DNA of 52,929 nucleotides from Candidatus Altarchaeota archaeon (GCA_030609775.1 JAUWTD010000003.1:1-52929); one strand, 5' to 3'. Positions 39,136 through 52,304 are shown, counted from the first letter of the stretch. Notes: generated by a model not told the origin, from the letters alone. Program-made: numbers and translations.

Positions 39136-39312
39136 ATGCCTAAGGTTTGTGTTGAGGTTCCGCAGCATATTTTAGATGATTTAGGTAAACATATCGGGGA
39201 TGATAAAAAGTTTTTGAGTCTCTCTGATGCTGTTAGGACGGCGTGTCGGAAGATGCTGGATATGTTAGATGAGATAGATAAACGGCAGGGTCGGATGGAG
39301 GAAAAAATATGA
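39136..39312 (+). CDS. Ribbon-helix-helix (CopG-like) DNA-binding protein
   Basis: Start ATG 39136 (MPKVCVEVPQHILDDLGKHI) follows a strong GGGGGGAT ribosome-binding site; the ORF-track start at 39034 adds an unlikely extension. The 58-aa protein has the RHH pattern: a beta-strand KVCVEVP, then helices in LDDLGKHI and SLSDAVRTACRKMLDML. Such proteins bind palindromic operators as dimers, and perfect palindromes lie just upstream, suggesting autoregulation. The stop overlaps the queD start (ATGA), so it leads the preQ0 gene set and may be its regulator. Confidence 0.72.
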   Translation: MPKVCVEVPQHILDDLGKHIGDDKKFLSLSDAVRTACRKMLDMLDEIDKRQGRMEEKI

Positions 39313-39647
39313 AGGTTGGAAGAATATTTTATTTTGATGCAGCGCATTATCTTACCGAGTATAAGGGAAAATGTGAGCGTCTGCATGGGCACACCTACAC
39401 GTTAGAGGTTGTTGTGGAGGACGAGCAGAAAGGGGATGGGATGGTTATTGATTTCAATGAATTAAAAAAGGTTGTTAATGAAGCAATCATCGACAAATTA
39501 GATCACAGCAACATGAATGATTTCTTTGATACACCTACATCCGAGAACATAGCTAAATGGATCTTTGATGAATTAAGTAATCGGTTGCGTATACATTCAG
39601 TTAAGCTTTGGGAAGGCAACGGTAAGTGGGTTAAAATAGAAAAATAA
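39309..39647 (+). CDS. queD: 6-carboxy-5,6,7,8-tetrahydropterin synthase (QueD)
   Basis: QueD converts dihydroneopterin triphosphate to 6-carboxytetrahydropterin in the preQ0 path. The 112-aa protein has the zinc His set (FDAAHYL, RLHGHTY), the catalytic Cys in KCERLHGH, DFNELKKVVNEAI, LDHSNMND and the final VKLWEGNGKWVKI with the Glu of the pterin anchor. The PTPS family includes other activities, but direct linkage to queC and queE supports QueD. Overlap with the upstream stop indicates translation coupling. Confidence 0.9.
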   Translation: MKVGRIFYFDAAHYLTEYKGKCERLHGHTYTLEVVVEDEQKGDGMVIDFNELKKVVNEAIIDKLDHSNMNDFFDTPTSENIAKWIFDELSNRLRIHSVKLWEGNGKWVKIEK

Positions 39648-39661
39648 GTAAAACGAGTGAA

Positions 39662-40345
39662 ATGAGTAAATCGGTTTGTCTTCTTTCGGGTGGAATGGAT
39701 TCTGCGGTTTCGTTAGCGATTGCGAAATCAGAGGGTTCACAGGTTTATCCTTTGACGTTCCGGTATGGTCAAAAGAATAGCCTGGAGTTAGATTGTGCTA
39801 AGGATCTGGTAAGACGTTTTGGAATCCGGGACCATAAAATCTTTGAGATAGATCTTAGACAGATAGGATGCTCGGCCTTAACCGATGACTTTGATGTTCC
39901 TGTCGATAAAAGCCTTGAAGAGATTACTGGTGGAAAAGAAATCCCTGTGACCTATGTTCCGGCGAGGAATACAATCTTTCTGTCGGTTGCATTAGGTTAT
40001 GCAGAGGTCATGGGTGCAGATAATATTTTTTTGGGGGTGAATCATCTTGACTCCAGCGGCTACCCTGATTGTAGGCCGGAATACATAAAACGGTTTCAGG
40101 CTCTCTGTGATGTGGCGACAAAAAAGACTGTTGAAGGCGAACCCATAAAAATCAGAGCCCCCCTCCTCTATATGACTAAAACAGATATCATCCGGAGGGG
40201 TATGGAGCTTGATGTTCCCTTTGAGTTAACCTGGAGTTGCTATGAATCAAAAGAGAAAGCGTGCGGTAGATGTGATTCATGTATTCTGAGGCTTGCGGGT
40301 TTTGAGGAAGCGGGTTTAAAGGATCCTATACTATATGAAAAATGA
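39662..40345 (+). CDS. queC: 7-cyano-7-deazaguanine synthase (QueC)
   Basis: QueC uses ATP and ammonia to convert carboxydeazaguanine to preQ0. The 227-aa protein has the PP-loop LLSGGMDSAVSLAIA at the N-terminus, YVPARNTIFLSVALGYAEV, and the C-terminal zinc motif CYESKEKACGRCDSCILR. The gene starts 14 nt after queD and its stop overlaps the queE start as ATGA. In archaea preQ0 goes to tRNA position 15 for archaeosine; the transglycosylase is not in the window. Confidence 0.93.
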   Translation: MSKSVCLLSGGMDSAVSLAIAKSEGSQVYPLTFRYGQKNSLELDCAKDLVRRFGIRDHKIFEIDLRQIGCSALTDDFDVPVDKSLEEITGGKEIPVTYVPARNTIFLSVALGYAEVMGADNIFLGVNHLDSSGYPDCRPEYIKRFQALCDVATKKTVEGEPIKIRAPLLYMTKTDIIRRGMELDVPFELTWSCYESKEKACGRCDSCILRLAGFEEAGLKDPILYEK

Positions 40346-40971
40346 GTTATAATAATTATGATTATAAGATTAATGAAATCTTTGATAGTGTGCAAGGTGA
40401 AGGCCTGTTAGTTGGGAAACCAATGAATTTTATTCGTTTCTGTGAATGCAACCTGTCTTGTAGCTGGTGTGACACCGACTTTGTGGAAGGGGAAGATAAA
40501 TCCATTGATGAAATCTTGGATGCATTAAATCGTAAATGGTCTTGGGTTTCTTTGACTGGCGGAGAACCGATGCTTGAGGAAAATCTTATGGATTTGATTG
40601 ATGTATTACATGAGAATTCATTCAAGGTTCTCTTGGAGACGAATGCAACCATCTATAACGAAGATGTACTGAATGTATCTGATTTTATTTCAGCGGATTT
40701 GAAACCTAAGTCCAGTGGAAATTCTTCTTGGGATTTGCAGGTTATGGAATATTGTTTCCAAAATCCCCAAAAAAGCCAACTGAAGGTTGTAATCCAAGAC
40801 GAAAGAGATTTAGAGTTTTTCTGTGGGATTTATCGGAAAGAGTATGTGAACTGGATTCTTCAACCTGAGTTTGGCTCCCTTAAGGAACTAGATTATGGGA
40901 AAATAATGGAATCAATATCTGGAAACGTACGAATTATTCCCCAGATTCATAAAATAATTGAGGTGAGGTAA
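40342..40971 (+). CDS. queE: 7-carboxy-7-deazaguanine synthase (QueE)
   Basis: This radical SAM enzyme converts carboxytetrahydropterin to carboxydeazaguanine. The 209-aa protein has EIFDSVQGEGLLVGKPMNFIRF, the cluster motif CECNLSCSWC followed by DTDF, VSLTGGEPMLEENL and the QueE-type short C-terminus. The Cys spacing is CX3CX2C, as in archaeal/bacterial QueE. The gene is between queC and the GTP cyclohydrolase gene, with no gap. Confidence 0.9.
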   Translation: MSYNNYDYKINEIFDSVQGEGLLVGKPMNFIRFCECNLSCSWCDTDFVEGEDKSIDEILDALNRKWSWVSLTGGEPMLEENLMDLIDVLHENSFKVLLETNATIYNEDVLNVSDFISADLKPKSSGNSSWDLQVMEYCFQNPQKSQLKVVIQDERDLEFFCGIYRKEYVNWILQPEFGSLKELDYGKIMESISGNVRIIPQIHKIIEVR

Positions 40972-41757
40972 TTGCAGGATAATAAACCTGATGTAAAGGA
41001 AAGCTTGGAAAGGGTTGGGGTGGCAGGACTTAAAACGATTGTCATGACTAACTGGAAGGGTAGGAGATACAATTTTGTACCTGAGATAGACTTAACCTTG
41101 GACCTAGACAAGGAACGAAAGGGGGTGCATATGAGTCGTCTTGTTGAATCTATAACTGAATGCATTGAATGTGAAGTAGTGATAAGGCATGGCTCCTTGG
41201 AGGCGGTGGAAAGAGACATTCTTGATATGTTGCGGAAGCGGCATCCCTTCAATAATGCAGAGATTTCTATGAAAACCGATATCGTGATACCCAAAAAGAC
41301 ACCTGTTACAGAAAAGACTACCATGGAGGCTTATGGTGTAGAGGTTAAGCTCATGTTAGATAAAGGGGAGTATAGGAAGAAATTGAAGGTTAGTGTCGTG
41401 GGGAATACTGTTTGTCCGCATGCGATGAATAATTGTGAGGGGAAAACACACGTTCAGAGGGCGGTAGGGATATTGGAGATAGAAACATCTTATGAAAACG
41501 AAATAGATTTAGAAGACATGGTCGACTGTGTGGAGGATGCTTTTCCTTCAAGGGTCTATACCTTACTAAAGTCAGAGGATGAAAAACACATCATCGAAAA
41601 GATGTTTAAGAATCCTAAATTCGTAGAAGATGTTACACGGGGGATATTAAACAACGCAAAAAAGAGATTCGGGAACGCAAAAGTTAGGGCAAAAACAATC
41701 TCGGAGGAATCAATCCACCGGCACAATGTTGTAGCAGAGGGTTCATGTGATGTATAG
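40972..41757 (+). CDS. mptA: GTP cyclohydrolase MptA/FolE2 family
   Basis: This COG1469-type enzyme opens GTP to a dihydroneopterin product (cyclic phosphate for MptA, triphosphate for FolE2). The 261-aa protein has MTNWKGRRYNFVPEIDLTLDL, KGVHMSRLVESI, and the metal/active-site segment NTVCPHAMNNCEGKTHVQRA. It starts with TTG directly after the queE stop, with GAGGTGA 5-10 nt upstream as RBS. It completes the four-gene GTP-to-preQ0 path, and could also serve methanopterin-type cofactor synthesis. Confidence 0.88.
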   Translation: MQDNKPDVKESLERVGVAGLKTIVMTNWKGRRYNFVPEIDLTLDLDKERKGVHMSRLVESITECIECEVVIRHGSLEAVERDILDMLRKRHPFNNAEISMKTDIVIPKKTPVTEKTTMEAYGVEVKLMLDKGEYRKKLKVSVVGNTVCPHAMNNCEGKTHVQRAVGILEIETSYENEIDLEDMVDCVEDAFPSRVYTLLKSEDEKHIIEKMFKNPKFVEDVTRGILNNAKKRFGNAKVRAKTISEESIHRHNVVAEGSCDV

Positions 41758-41799
41758 GCCGGCATTATTTTAATGTCTGGAATCTAAGTAATTGACGCA

Positions 41800-42558
41800 A
41801 TGATAGGTAAAAAAATTCGGATGGAGCGGATATTTGATCGTAAGTCAAAGAAGACTGTGATTGTTCCAATGGATCATGGTGTTTCGGTGGGTCCGATTTC
41901 TGGTTTAGAGAATATGGTTGAGACCATAGGTGACATTGCCGAAGGTGGAGCAGATGCAGTGCTTATGCATAAAGGTATTGTAGGGGCTGGTCATCGAGGA
42001 TATGGTAAAGATATCGGGTTAATAATTCATTTATCTGGTGGAACGGTGCTTGCGCCAGACCCTAACACGAAGGTTCAGGTAACCTCTGTAAAGGAGGCAA
42101 TAAGGTTGGGGGCAGATGCTGTATCTGTTCACGTAAATGTTGGGGCGGAGAATGAATCAGATATGCTTCAGGATCTAGGGATGCTCTCAGAGGAATGTAA
42201 AGAATATGGTCTTCCCTTGTTGGCTATGATGTATGCAAGAGGGGGTCGGATAAAAAGTGAACACGACGTAAAATATATAAAGCATGTGGCAAGGATAGGG
42301 GCAGAATTAGGTGCAGATATCATAAAAACAGTTTATACTGGGGATAAGAAAAGCTTCAAGGAAGTAATAGACGGCTGTCCGGTGCCTGTTGTTATTGCAG
42401 GTGGACCAAAAATAAAGAATGATGCCGACCTATTCAAGATGATAGAAGATGCAATGGATTGCGGTGCAGCCGGTGTATCCATAGGGCGGAATATATTTCA
42501 GGCAGATGATAGGGTTGCGGTGACACAGAAGATTCGCAAGATCGTTCACGGAAACTGA
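41800..42558 (+). CDS. 2-amino-3,7-dideoxy-D-threo-hept-6-ulosonate (ADH) synthase, FBA-I/DhnA family
   Basis: It belongs to the archaeal class I aldolase-like family, in which one branch condenses 6-deoxy-5-ketofructose phosphate with aspartate semialdehyde to start aromatic amino acid synthesis. The 252-aa TIM barrel shows [16 protein letters not shown], the Schiff-base Lys region [27 protein letters not shown] and [16 protein letters not shown]. The length and the MDHGVS motif favour ADH synthase over fructose-bisphosphate aldolase, but the two are close. It follows mptA by 42 nt. Confidence 0.83.
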   Translation: MIGKKIRMERIFDRKSKKTVIVPMDHGVSVGPISGLENMVETIGDIAEGGADAVLMHKGIVGAGHRGYGKDIGLIIHLSGGTVLAPDPNTKVQVTSVKEAIRLGADAVSVHVNVGAENESDMLQDLGMLSEECKEYGLPLLAMMYARGGRIKSEHDVKYIKHVARIGAELGADIIKTVYTGDKKSFKEVIDGCPVPVVIAGGPKIKNDADLFKMIEDAMDCGAAGVSIGRNIFQADDRVAVTQKIRKIVHGN

Positions 42559-42609
42559 TGTAATTTAATCATTGAATTCTTAGATATAGTATCTATTCAT
42601 AAAAGCAAG

Positions 42610-43542
42610 ATGACTATTGGAAAATCTGATATAGGGAAATCCGGAGACAGGGGTCCACGAGAGTTTAAATCACATCATGTGGAAAAGGATGGGAATGTGA
42701 TGCTTTTCGCAGAAAAAAACGTGATTACCACACATGCGTTGAATTCAATAAAGAATGTTGCAAAGCTTATGAAGGAAAATGACTTTAGGCGAATCCCTGT
42801 CACTGATGCTGGAACAAACCGGCTTGACGGAATGGCAATAGCAATAGACATACTTGACTTCCTAGGTGGGGGGGAAAAATATAATATAATAACAAAAGAT
42901 TATGGTGGGAATTTTTTATCAGCGATAAACTGTCCGATAACCAAGATAATGAATCCTGATCCTTGTTTTGTAGACAAGAAGGCATCAATTGATGATGTTA
43001 TAGATGTAATGATTAAGAAAAAGACCTCTGCTATACCTATACTCGAAGACAAAGATACGCGGGAGGTCATTGGGATAGTCACAGAAAGAGATGTTCTACC
43101 TGCTGCGGGTAACCTAGGTATTCCTGTAAGGGATGCGATGAGTAAGAAATGCATAACCTCCAGTCTTGGCATGATGATTTCAGATGTCTCCAAGATAATG
43201 GTAAGGAACAGGCTTAGGAGGCTGCCTGTAATACTGGATGATGAGTTAAAGGGTATTGTAACTGTATTTGATGTCTTAAGATTTCTTGGTCACGGGGAAT
43301 TCAGGGGCATAAATGCAGAGGAGGTTTTAAGCAAAACCCGGGTAGAAGACATAATGGAGGAAAAAGTGATTACATTAAAGCCAGAAGACGATCTTGCAAT
43401 TATACCAAAAATGGTTAAAGAAACAGGGGTCGGAGGCTTTCTTGTTGTCGATGAAGGGAGAATAGAGGGTATAGTGACAACAAGTGATGTGATAAAATGT
43501 GTCTATCATGAAAAAAAGCAGGGAGGTTTAAGGATAAAATAA
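42610..43542 (+). CDS. Four-CBS-domain protein
   Basis: The 310-aa protein is built from four CBS motifs in two Bateman modules: about 25-85 (ITTHALNSIKNVAKLMKENDFRRIPVTD), 105-165 (PCFVDKKASIDDVIDVMIKKKTSAIPILED, VTERDVLPA), 175-230 (ITSSLGMMISDVSKIMVRNRLRRLPVI) and 245-305 (VITLKPEDDLAIIPKMVKETGVGGFLVVD). CBS domains sense adenine nucleotides or SAM. No enzyme or DNA-binding domain is attached. The partner is unknown; it lies between the ADH synthase gene and the RNA polymerase operon. Confidence 0.85.
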   Translation: MTIGKSDIGKSGDRGPREFKSHHVEKDGNVMLFAEKNVITTHALNSIKNVAKLMKENDFRRIPVTDAGTNRLDGMAIAIDILDFLGGGEKYNIITKDYGGNFLSAINCPITKIMNPDPCFVDKKASIDDVIDVMIKKKTSAIPILEDKDTREVIGIVTERDVLPAAGNLGIPVRDAMSKKCITSSLGMMISDVSKIMVRNRLRRLPVILDDELKGIVTVFDVLRFLGHGEFRGINAEEVLSKTRVEDIMEEKVITLKPEDDLAIIPKMVKETGVGGFLVVDEGRIEGIVTTSDVIKCVYHEKKQGGLRIK

Positions 43543-43598
43543 CCTTATTTTTAAAGAAAAACATCGATATATTTAGTCACAGTAAGTTACTGCTTTCT

Positions 43599-43832
43599 TT
43601 GGAGTTGAAATTGAATAATAAGCTTGTACCAAAACATGAGATCATGGATGAAAAAGATGTTGAAAAGATGCTTGGGTTATATAATATTACCTGTAATGAG
43701 TTGCCAAGGATCAAAAAAGACGACCCCGCTCTAAAGGAACATGATCCTGCTGGGGGGGATGTGATAAAGATAACAAGAAAAAGTCAGTCCGCAGGGACTT
43801 CTTTTTATTATAGGATTGTAATTGATGGGTGA
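43599..43832 (+). CDS. rpoH: DNA-directed RNA polymerase subunit H (Rpb5 C-terminal homologue)
   Basis: The archaeal RpoH is the short Rpb5 assembly domain. The 77-aa product shows LVPKHEIMDEKDVEKML, the central ITCNELPRIKKDDPAL and the ending GTSFYYRIVIDG. The start is one of three in-frame TTG codons (43599, 43605, 43611); no ATG exists at the proper place. The stop overlaps the rpoB ATG at 43825 by 8 nt, the standard archaeal order. Confidence 0.92.
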   Translation: MELKLNNKLVPKHEIMDEKDVEKMLGLYNITCNELPRIKKDDPALKEHDPAGGDVIKITRKSQSAGTSFYYRIVIDG

Positions 43833-46800
43833 TATCTTGATTCGTATAAAAGATTTTATCAAAACAGAGGACTTAATTAACTTCCAGATAGATTCTTTCA
43901 ACCGGCTAATTGAAGGTGGCCTCCAGGAAGTGATTGATGAAAGAGGCGAAATAGAGGTTGATATAGATGACTACACACTTGAGTTGGATAAGATAAAGTT
44001 GGGTGTGCCTGTGGTTAATGAATCCGGGCAGAGTCCGGAAAGCCGGCTTCCCTTTGAGTGTTCGCTGAGGAATCTGACATATTCTTCGCCAATACTTTTA
44101 ACATTTATTGAAAACGGCGAGCCTGTTGAAGTAGAGATTGGTCACCTGCCGATAATGCTTAGGTCTACTGGTTGCGTGCTTCACGGTCTCTCTGATGAAG
44201 AACTCATCAAAAACAGGGAAGATCCGTTGGATCTGGGGGGCTATTTTATTATAAACGGAACCGAAAGATCATTGATAATTGTAGAAGATCTTGCTCCGAA
44301 CAGGATAGTTACAACAAAGGAAACTCTCGTAGGGAAAGAGGTGATAGTCGGGAAAGTGTTCTCGGTGAGGCAGGGTTTCAGGTCTAGGGTAACTGTTGAG
44401 AGGGTGGAGACTGGAAGCACAGGGACACTGTTTGTTACGTTTCCGGGTATACCTAACAAGATCCAGTTAACAATACTTATGAAGGCTCTTGGATTAAACG
44501 ATGATGAAATCCTTGATCTCTTTGATGATGCGGAATCAAAACTTGAGATTCTACTCAACCTAGAGATGAAGAGTATGTCCGGGGAGGAGGCCTTTGAATA
44601 TCTCGGTAAGAGGGCTGGTGCAGGGCACGCCAAACAATATCAGGCTACAAGGGCTAATCAGGTCATAAATAATTTCCTTTTACCTCATATAGGGAACACT
44701 GAGGATGACCGAAAGACAAAGAGTATCTATCTTGGCATTATGGCAAGAAAGGTTTTGGAACTTGCTTTCGGGAGAAGAGAGCAGGAAGACAAAGACCACT
44801 ACTCGAACAAAAGGTTAAGGCTTTCTGGTGACCTAATGCAGGAACTGTTCAGGGTTAGTTTCAATAAAATTGCAAGGGATATAAAATATCAGCTTGAAAA
44901 ACAAAATGCAAGGCATCGGCAGGTTAACATCAAGACTGCTGTAAGAAGTAATAATCTGACAGAGAGTATCTGTTATGCACTTGCCACTGGAAACTGGACT
45001 GGTGGAAGAAGTGGTGTGAGTCAAGTTCTAGACCGAACAAATTATCTAAGTTCAATTGCTCACAGGAGGAGGGTTTCATCTCTTCTAAGCCGGAGTCATC
45101 CTCACTTTGAGGCAAGGGATCTCCATGCAACACAATGGTCAAGGATATGTCCCAATGAGACACCTGAGGGGCAGAACTGTGGTCTCGTAAAAAACCTTGC
45201 GGTGGGTGCGCGGATATCATATGATGTAGATGAAAAACATATTCTTGAATATCTCTATGAATTCGGTGTCTCAGATATGAAGGGTAAAAATGAGGTCTAT
45301 GTCAACTTAAACGGTAGGTTGGTTGGGAGACATACTCAGCCTGAGCTTCTCGTACAGAGGTTGAGGAAGCTCAGACGTGAAGGACATATAGATTTGACTA
45401 TATCCATAAACTATAGAGAAGAAAACAACGAAATACAAATGTACACTGACAAGGGCAGGGTTCTTAGGCCTGTAATTGTTATTGATCAAGGAAAATCAAA
45501 ACTAACAAAAAATCATATTGAAGATCTATCCGAAGGGAAAATCTCATGGGATGACATAATCGGAGAAGGTATTGTGGAGTATATTGATGCAGAAGAAGAG
45601 GAAAATGCAGTAATTGCAATACGTCCAGAACTCATAGAAGAATATCATACTCACTGTGAGGTTACGCCTGCACTTATATTGGGTGTTGCTGCAAGTTTTG
45701 CTCCCTTTCCCGAGCACAATTCATCACCTAGGGTTACAATGGCAGCTGCCATGGCAAAACAGTCGCTTGGGACATATGCATCAAATTATAAGGTTAGGTT
45801 TGATAGCCGGAGTAATATACTGCATTATCCCCAGGGTCCTATGGTGAGAACAGATATAACTGACAGCATTAGTTATGGGGATAGGCCTGCAGGCCAGAAT
45901 TTTATCGTAGCCATAATGAGTTTTGAAGGCTACAATATGGAGGATGCGCTTGTCATAAACAAGAGTTCGATTGAGAGGGGTCTTGGAAGATCAACGTTTT
46001 ATCGAACCTATGTTGCAGAGGAGAGAGGTTATCCTTCTGGGCAGAAGGATCAGTTCGAGAAACCTGATGAGGGTGTGGAAGGTTATCAATCAGAGGAAAC
46101 ATATGTGCAGATAGGTGATGATGGGTTGATATTCCCTGAAACCTATGTCGATACAGATGAAGTATTGATTGGGAAGACCTCTCCTCCACGGTTTCTGGAG
46201 GAGATTGGACCATATGGAATAGTTGAAGAGAAGAGAAGAGAAAGTTCAACGACAGTTCGGCACATGGAATCTGGTACAGTTGACTGTGTTATCTTATCAG
46301 AGACACTGGAAAAGAATAAGCTGGTTAAGGTCAGGGTGAGAAGCCAAAGGATTCCTGAGTTAGGTGATAAATTTTCGTCCAGACACGGGCAGAAGGGTGT
46401 TTTAGGGTTGCTGGTTTCCCATGAGAATATGCCGTTCACCAAGGATGGTGTAGTTCCGGATCTTATTATAAATCCGCATGCGATTCCGTCCAGGATGACT
46501 ATAGGACACGTTCTGGAGATGATAGGTGGGAAAGCAACCGCTTTAACTGGAAAGATAACAAATGCAACAGCATTTGACAACGATGATGAAGAAGACCTTA
46601 GGTCTGCACTAGAGAAATCTGGTTTCGATAATACTGGAAAAGAGGTTATGTATGATGGTACGTCGGGCAAAAGATATGATGCAGAAATCTTTATTGGGGC
46701 AATCTTCTATCAGAAATTGCATCATATGGTGTCAAATAAAATACATGCAAGAAGCCGCGGTCCGGTGCAGATGCTGACGAGGCAGCCTACGGAAGGCAGG

Positions 46801-47097
46801 GCAAGGGAAGGAGGTCTCAGGTTCGGTGAGATGGAGAGAGATTGTTTGATAGCTCATGGTGCTTCAATGATGCTAAAAGACCGGTTGCTTGATGAATCCG
46901 ATAAAGTGGTTGTTCCAGTGTGTGCAAAATGCGGTCTCGTTGCGATAAGGGATCTGGAAAAAGAACAGACGTATTGTCCAATATGCGGTGAAGTGGAAAT
47001 ACATCGAGTAGAGATGGCATACGCGTTTAAGCTGTTGTTGAATGAACTTATGGGTATGTGTATTTATCCAAAACTACGGCTCACTGACCGGGCTTAA
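43825..47097 (+). CDS. rpoB: DNA-directed RNA polymerase subunit B (unsplit)
   Basis: The 1090-aa B subunit is a single chain, unlike the B'/B'' split of most methanogens and haloarchaea. Hallmarks include GYFIINGTERSLIIVEDLAPNR, ERSF-type and HLxATQWSRICPNETPEGQNCGLV, GYNMEDALVINKSSIERGLGRS, ELGDKFSSRHGQKGVLG, and the zinc ribbon CAKCG...CPICG near the C-terminus. ATG 43825 is preferred to TTG 43822. No intein is present. It is the second gene of the polymerase operon. Confidence 0.97.
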   Translation: MGDILIRIKDFIKTEDLINFQIDSFNRLIEGGLQEVIDERGEIEVDIDDYTLELDKIKLGVPVVNESGQSPESRLPFECSLRNLTYSSPILLTFIENGEPVEVEIGHLPIMLRSTGCVLHGLSDEELIKNREDPLDLGGYFIINGTERSLIIVEDLAPNRIVTTKETLVGKEVIVGKVFSVRQGFRSRVTVERVETGSTGTLFVTFPGIPNKIQLTILMKALGLNDDEILDLFDDAESKLEILLNLEMKSMSGEEAFEYLGKRAGAGHAKQYQATRANQVINNFLLPHIGNTEDDRKTKSIYLGIMARKVLELAFGRREQEDKDHYSNKRLRLSGDLMQELFRVSFNKIARDIKYQLEKQNARHRQVNIKTAVRSNNLTESICYALATGNWTGGRSGVSQVLDRTNYLSSIAHRRRVSSLLSRSHPHFEARDLHATQWSRICPNETPEGQNCGLVKNLAVGARISYDVDEKHILEYLYEFGVSDMKGKNEVYVNLNGRLVGRHTQPELLVQRLRKLRREGHIDLTISINYREENNEIQMYTDKGRVLRPVIVIDQGKSKLTKNHIEDLSEGKISWDDIIGEGIVEYIDAEEEENAVIAIRPELIEEYHTHCEVTPALILGVAASFAPFPEHNSSPRVTMAAAMAKQSLGTYASNYKVRFDSRSNILHYPQGPMVRTDITDSISYGDRPAGQNFIVAIMSFEGYNMEDALVINKSSIERGLGRSTFYRTYVAEERGYPSGQKDQFEKPDEGVEGYQSEETYVQIGDDGLIFPETYVDTDEVLIGKTSPPRFLEEIGPYGIVEEKRRESSTTVRHMESGTVDCVILSETLEKNKLVKVRVRSQRIPELGDKFSSRHGQKGVLGLLVSHENMPFTKDGVVPDLIINPHAIPSRMTIGHVLEMIGGKATALTGKITNATAFDNDDEEDLRSALEKSGFDNTGKEVMYDGTSGKRYDAEIFIGAIFYQKLHHMVSNKIHARSRGPVQMLTRQPTEGRAREGGLRFGEMERDCLIAHGASMMLKDRLLDESDKVVVPVCAKCGLVAIRDLEKEQTYCPICGEVEIHRVEMAYAFKLLLNELMGMCIYPKLRLTDRA

Positions 47098-47119
47098 AAA
47101 TAACGTTAATTGATATAAA

Positions 47120-50958
<3,839 letters not shown>

Positions 50959-50959
50959 A

Positions 50960-51391
50960 ATGGGAAAAATAAGGCTTGGAATAGAAGAAATAAAGTATAT
51001 GAATCTTTTTGAAACATTAACTGGTGCCCGGATTAAAGATTGTGTACAGATTCAGAATGCTATGGGCTTCCTGGTGACTGAGGGGGATATGGGACTTGCT
51101 ATTGGAAAAAATGGTTCCAACATAGAAAAAGTTCGTCAGGTTATCGGAAAAAGCGTTTTTGTAATGGAGTTTTCAGAAAGTCCAAACAATTTCATCAAGA
51201 ATCTGTTCCATCCTGTAAGAGTGAGACAGGTAAGGATTCACGAACTCCGCAATGAAAAGGTAGCAGACATAGACGTAGATAAAAGGGACCGGAAAAGAGC
51301 TATTGGGCAGGAAGGTACCCGGATAAAAATCGCAAAAGAGATGTCGAAGAGACACTATGATATCCACAATATAAACATCAAAGTTGTATAG
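50960..51391 (+). CDS. nusA: NusA-like transcription elongation/termination factor (archaeal, two KH domains)
   Basis: Archaeal NusA lacks the N-terminal polymerase-binding and S1 domains and contains only two KH domains. The 143-aa protein shows [19 protein letters not shown] (KH1 GxxG loop) and [20 protein letters not shown] (KH2). Start ATG 50960 gives [17 protein letters not shown]; the ORF-track start at 50918 is within the eL30 gene. It is followed by the uS12 gene after 14 nt. Confidence 0.93.
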   Translation: MGKIRLGIEEIKYMNLFETLTGARIKDCVQIQNAMGFLVTEGDMGLAIGKNGSNIEKVRQVIGKSVFVMEFSESPNNFIKNLFHPVRVRQVRIHELRNEKVADIDVDKRDRKRAIGQEGTRIKIAKEMSKRHYDIHNINIKVV

Positions 51392-51405
51392 TATATAATC
51401 TAAAA

Positions 51406-51834
51406 ATGGGAAGAGGAGAATTTGCAGGTAAAAAACTTAGTGATAAGCGGCGTAAGTTTAAATGGAAGAAGATAGATTATGCTAGAAGAGTTCTTAGACT
51501 GAAGCAGAAGCACGATCCCCTGGAGGGTGCCCCTCAAGCAAAAGGGATAGTGTTGGAGAAAGTAGGTATAGAGGCAAAACAGCCCAATTCTGCAATAAGG
51601 AAATGTGTAAGAGTTCAATTACTCAAGAATGGTCGGCAGATTACTGCATTCTGTCCTGGAGACAAGGCAGTAACCTTCATTGATGAACATGATGAAGTGA
51701 CTATTGAGGGTATAGGTGGAAGAAAAGGCAGATCTATGGGTGACATCGGCGGTGTACGGTATAAGGTTATAGCAGTCAATGATCTATCCTTGAATGAATT
51801 ATGGCACCATAGGAAAGAGAAACCGCAGAGATAA
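51406..51834 (+). CDS. rps12: Small ribosomal subunit protein uS12
   Basis: The 142-aa decoding-centre protein has the [15 protein letters not shown] and [25 protein letters not shown] regions and the archaeal [18 protein letters not shown] segment. It normally precedes uS7 and elongation factor genes in archaea, but here the next gene is uS8, 80 nt later. Confidence 0.96.
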   Translation: MGRGEFAGKKLSDKRRKFKWKKIDYARRVLRLKQKHDPLEGAPQAKGIVLEKVGIEAKQPNSAIRKCVRVQLLKNGRQITAFCPGDKAVTFIDEHDEVTIEGIGGRKGRSMGDIGGVRYKVIAVNDLSLNELWHHRKEKPQR

Positions 51835-51914
51835 ATCAAGAAGAGTCTTTATTAATATTTCTCTTTTTCCATATTATTACTCTCTATGTTTTTGATTATT
51901 AACAAAAAAATAAA
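51835..51914 (+). promoter_or_regulatory. T-rich gap and probable new promoter at the uS12/uS8 junction
   Basis: This 80-nt gap carries T-rich runs (TCTTTATTAATATTTCTCTTTTTCC) that may terminate the polymerase/uS12 transcript, followed by TTTTTGATTATTAACAAAAAAATAAA in front of the uS8 start, which could act as a promoter. Within both flanking clusters the gaps are only a few bases, so the gap marks an operon boundary. Confidence 0.4.
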
Positions 51915-52304
51915 ATGATGCATGACTTAATAAATGATGCGATAGTAAACATAAAGAATTATGAGAGAATTGGGAAGTCCGAATGCACGGTCAGACCAAA
52001 ATCTAAACTATTGATTGAGATTTTGAAGGTATTTCAAAAAGGGGGGTATATCGGGGAATTTGAGGTATCAGACGACGGGCGTGGAGGCAGCATCAAGATA
52101 AAACTGATGAAACAGATAAATGACTGTGGCATCATCAAACCAAGAAATGCGATAAAAAAAGATGAATTTCAGCAATGGGAGCAACAATTTCTCCCGGCAC
52201 GAGACTTCGGAACGCTTATCATAAGCACACCTAAGGGGGTTATGACTCACAAAGAGGCCAAGGAGAAAGATCTTGGAGGGCGGCTGCTTGCATATGTATA
52301 CTAA
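51915..52304 (+). CDS. rps8: Small ribosomal subunit protein uS8
   Basis: The 129-aa protein starts MMHDLINDAIVNIKNYERIGKSECTVRPKSKLLIEIL and ends with the RNA-binding domain motif FGTLIISTPKGVMTHKEAKEKDLGGRLLAYVY. This starts the second half of the archaeal spc-type cluster (uS8-uL6-eL32). The upstream members of that cluster (uL14, uL24, eS4, uL5, uS14) are not before it. Confidence 0.95.
   Translation: MMHDLINDAIVNIKNYERIGKSECTVRPKSKLLIEILKVFQKGGYIGEFEVSDDGRGGSIKIKLMKQINDCGIIKPRNAIKKDEFQQWEQQFLPARDFGTLIISTPKGVMTHKEAKEKDLGGRLLAYVY

Noticed and set aside
44241-44633. Long antisense ORFs inside rpoB (and similarly 46143-46670)
   Set aside because: They are mirror frames of strongly conserved polymerase coding sequence with serine-rich composition typical of antisense frames.
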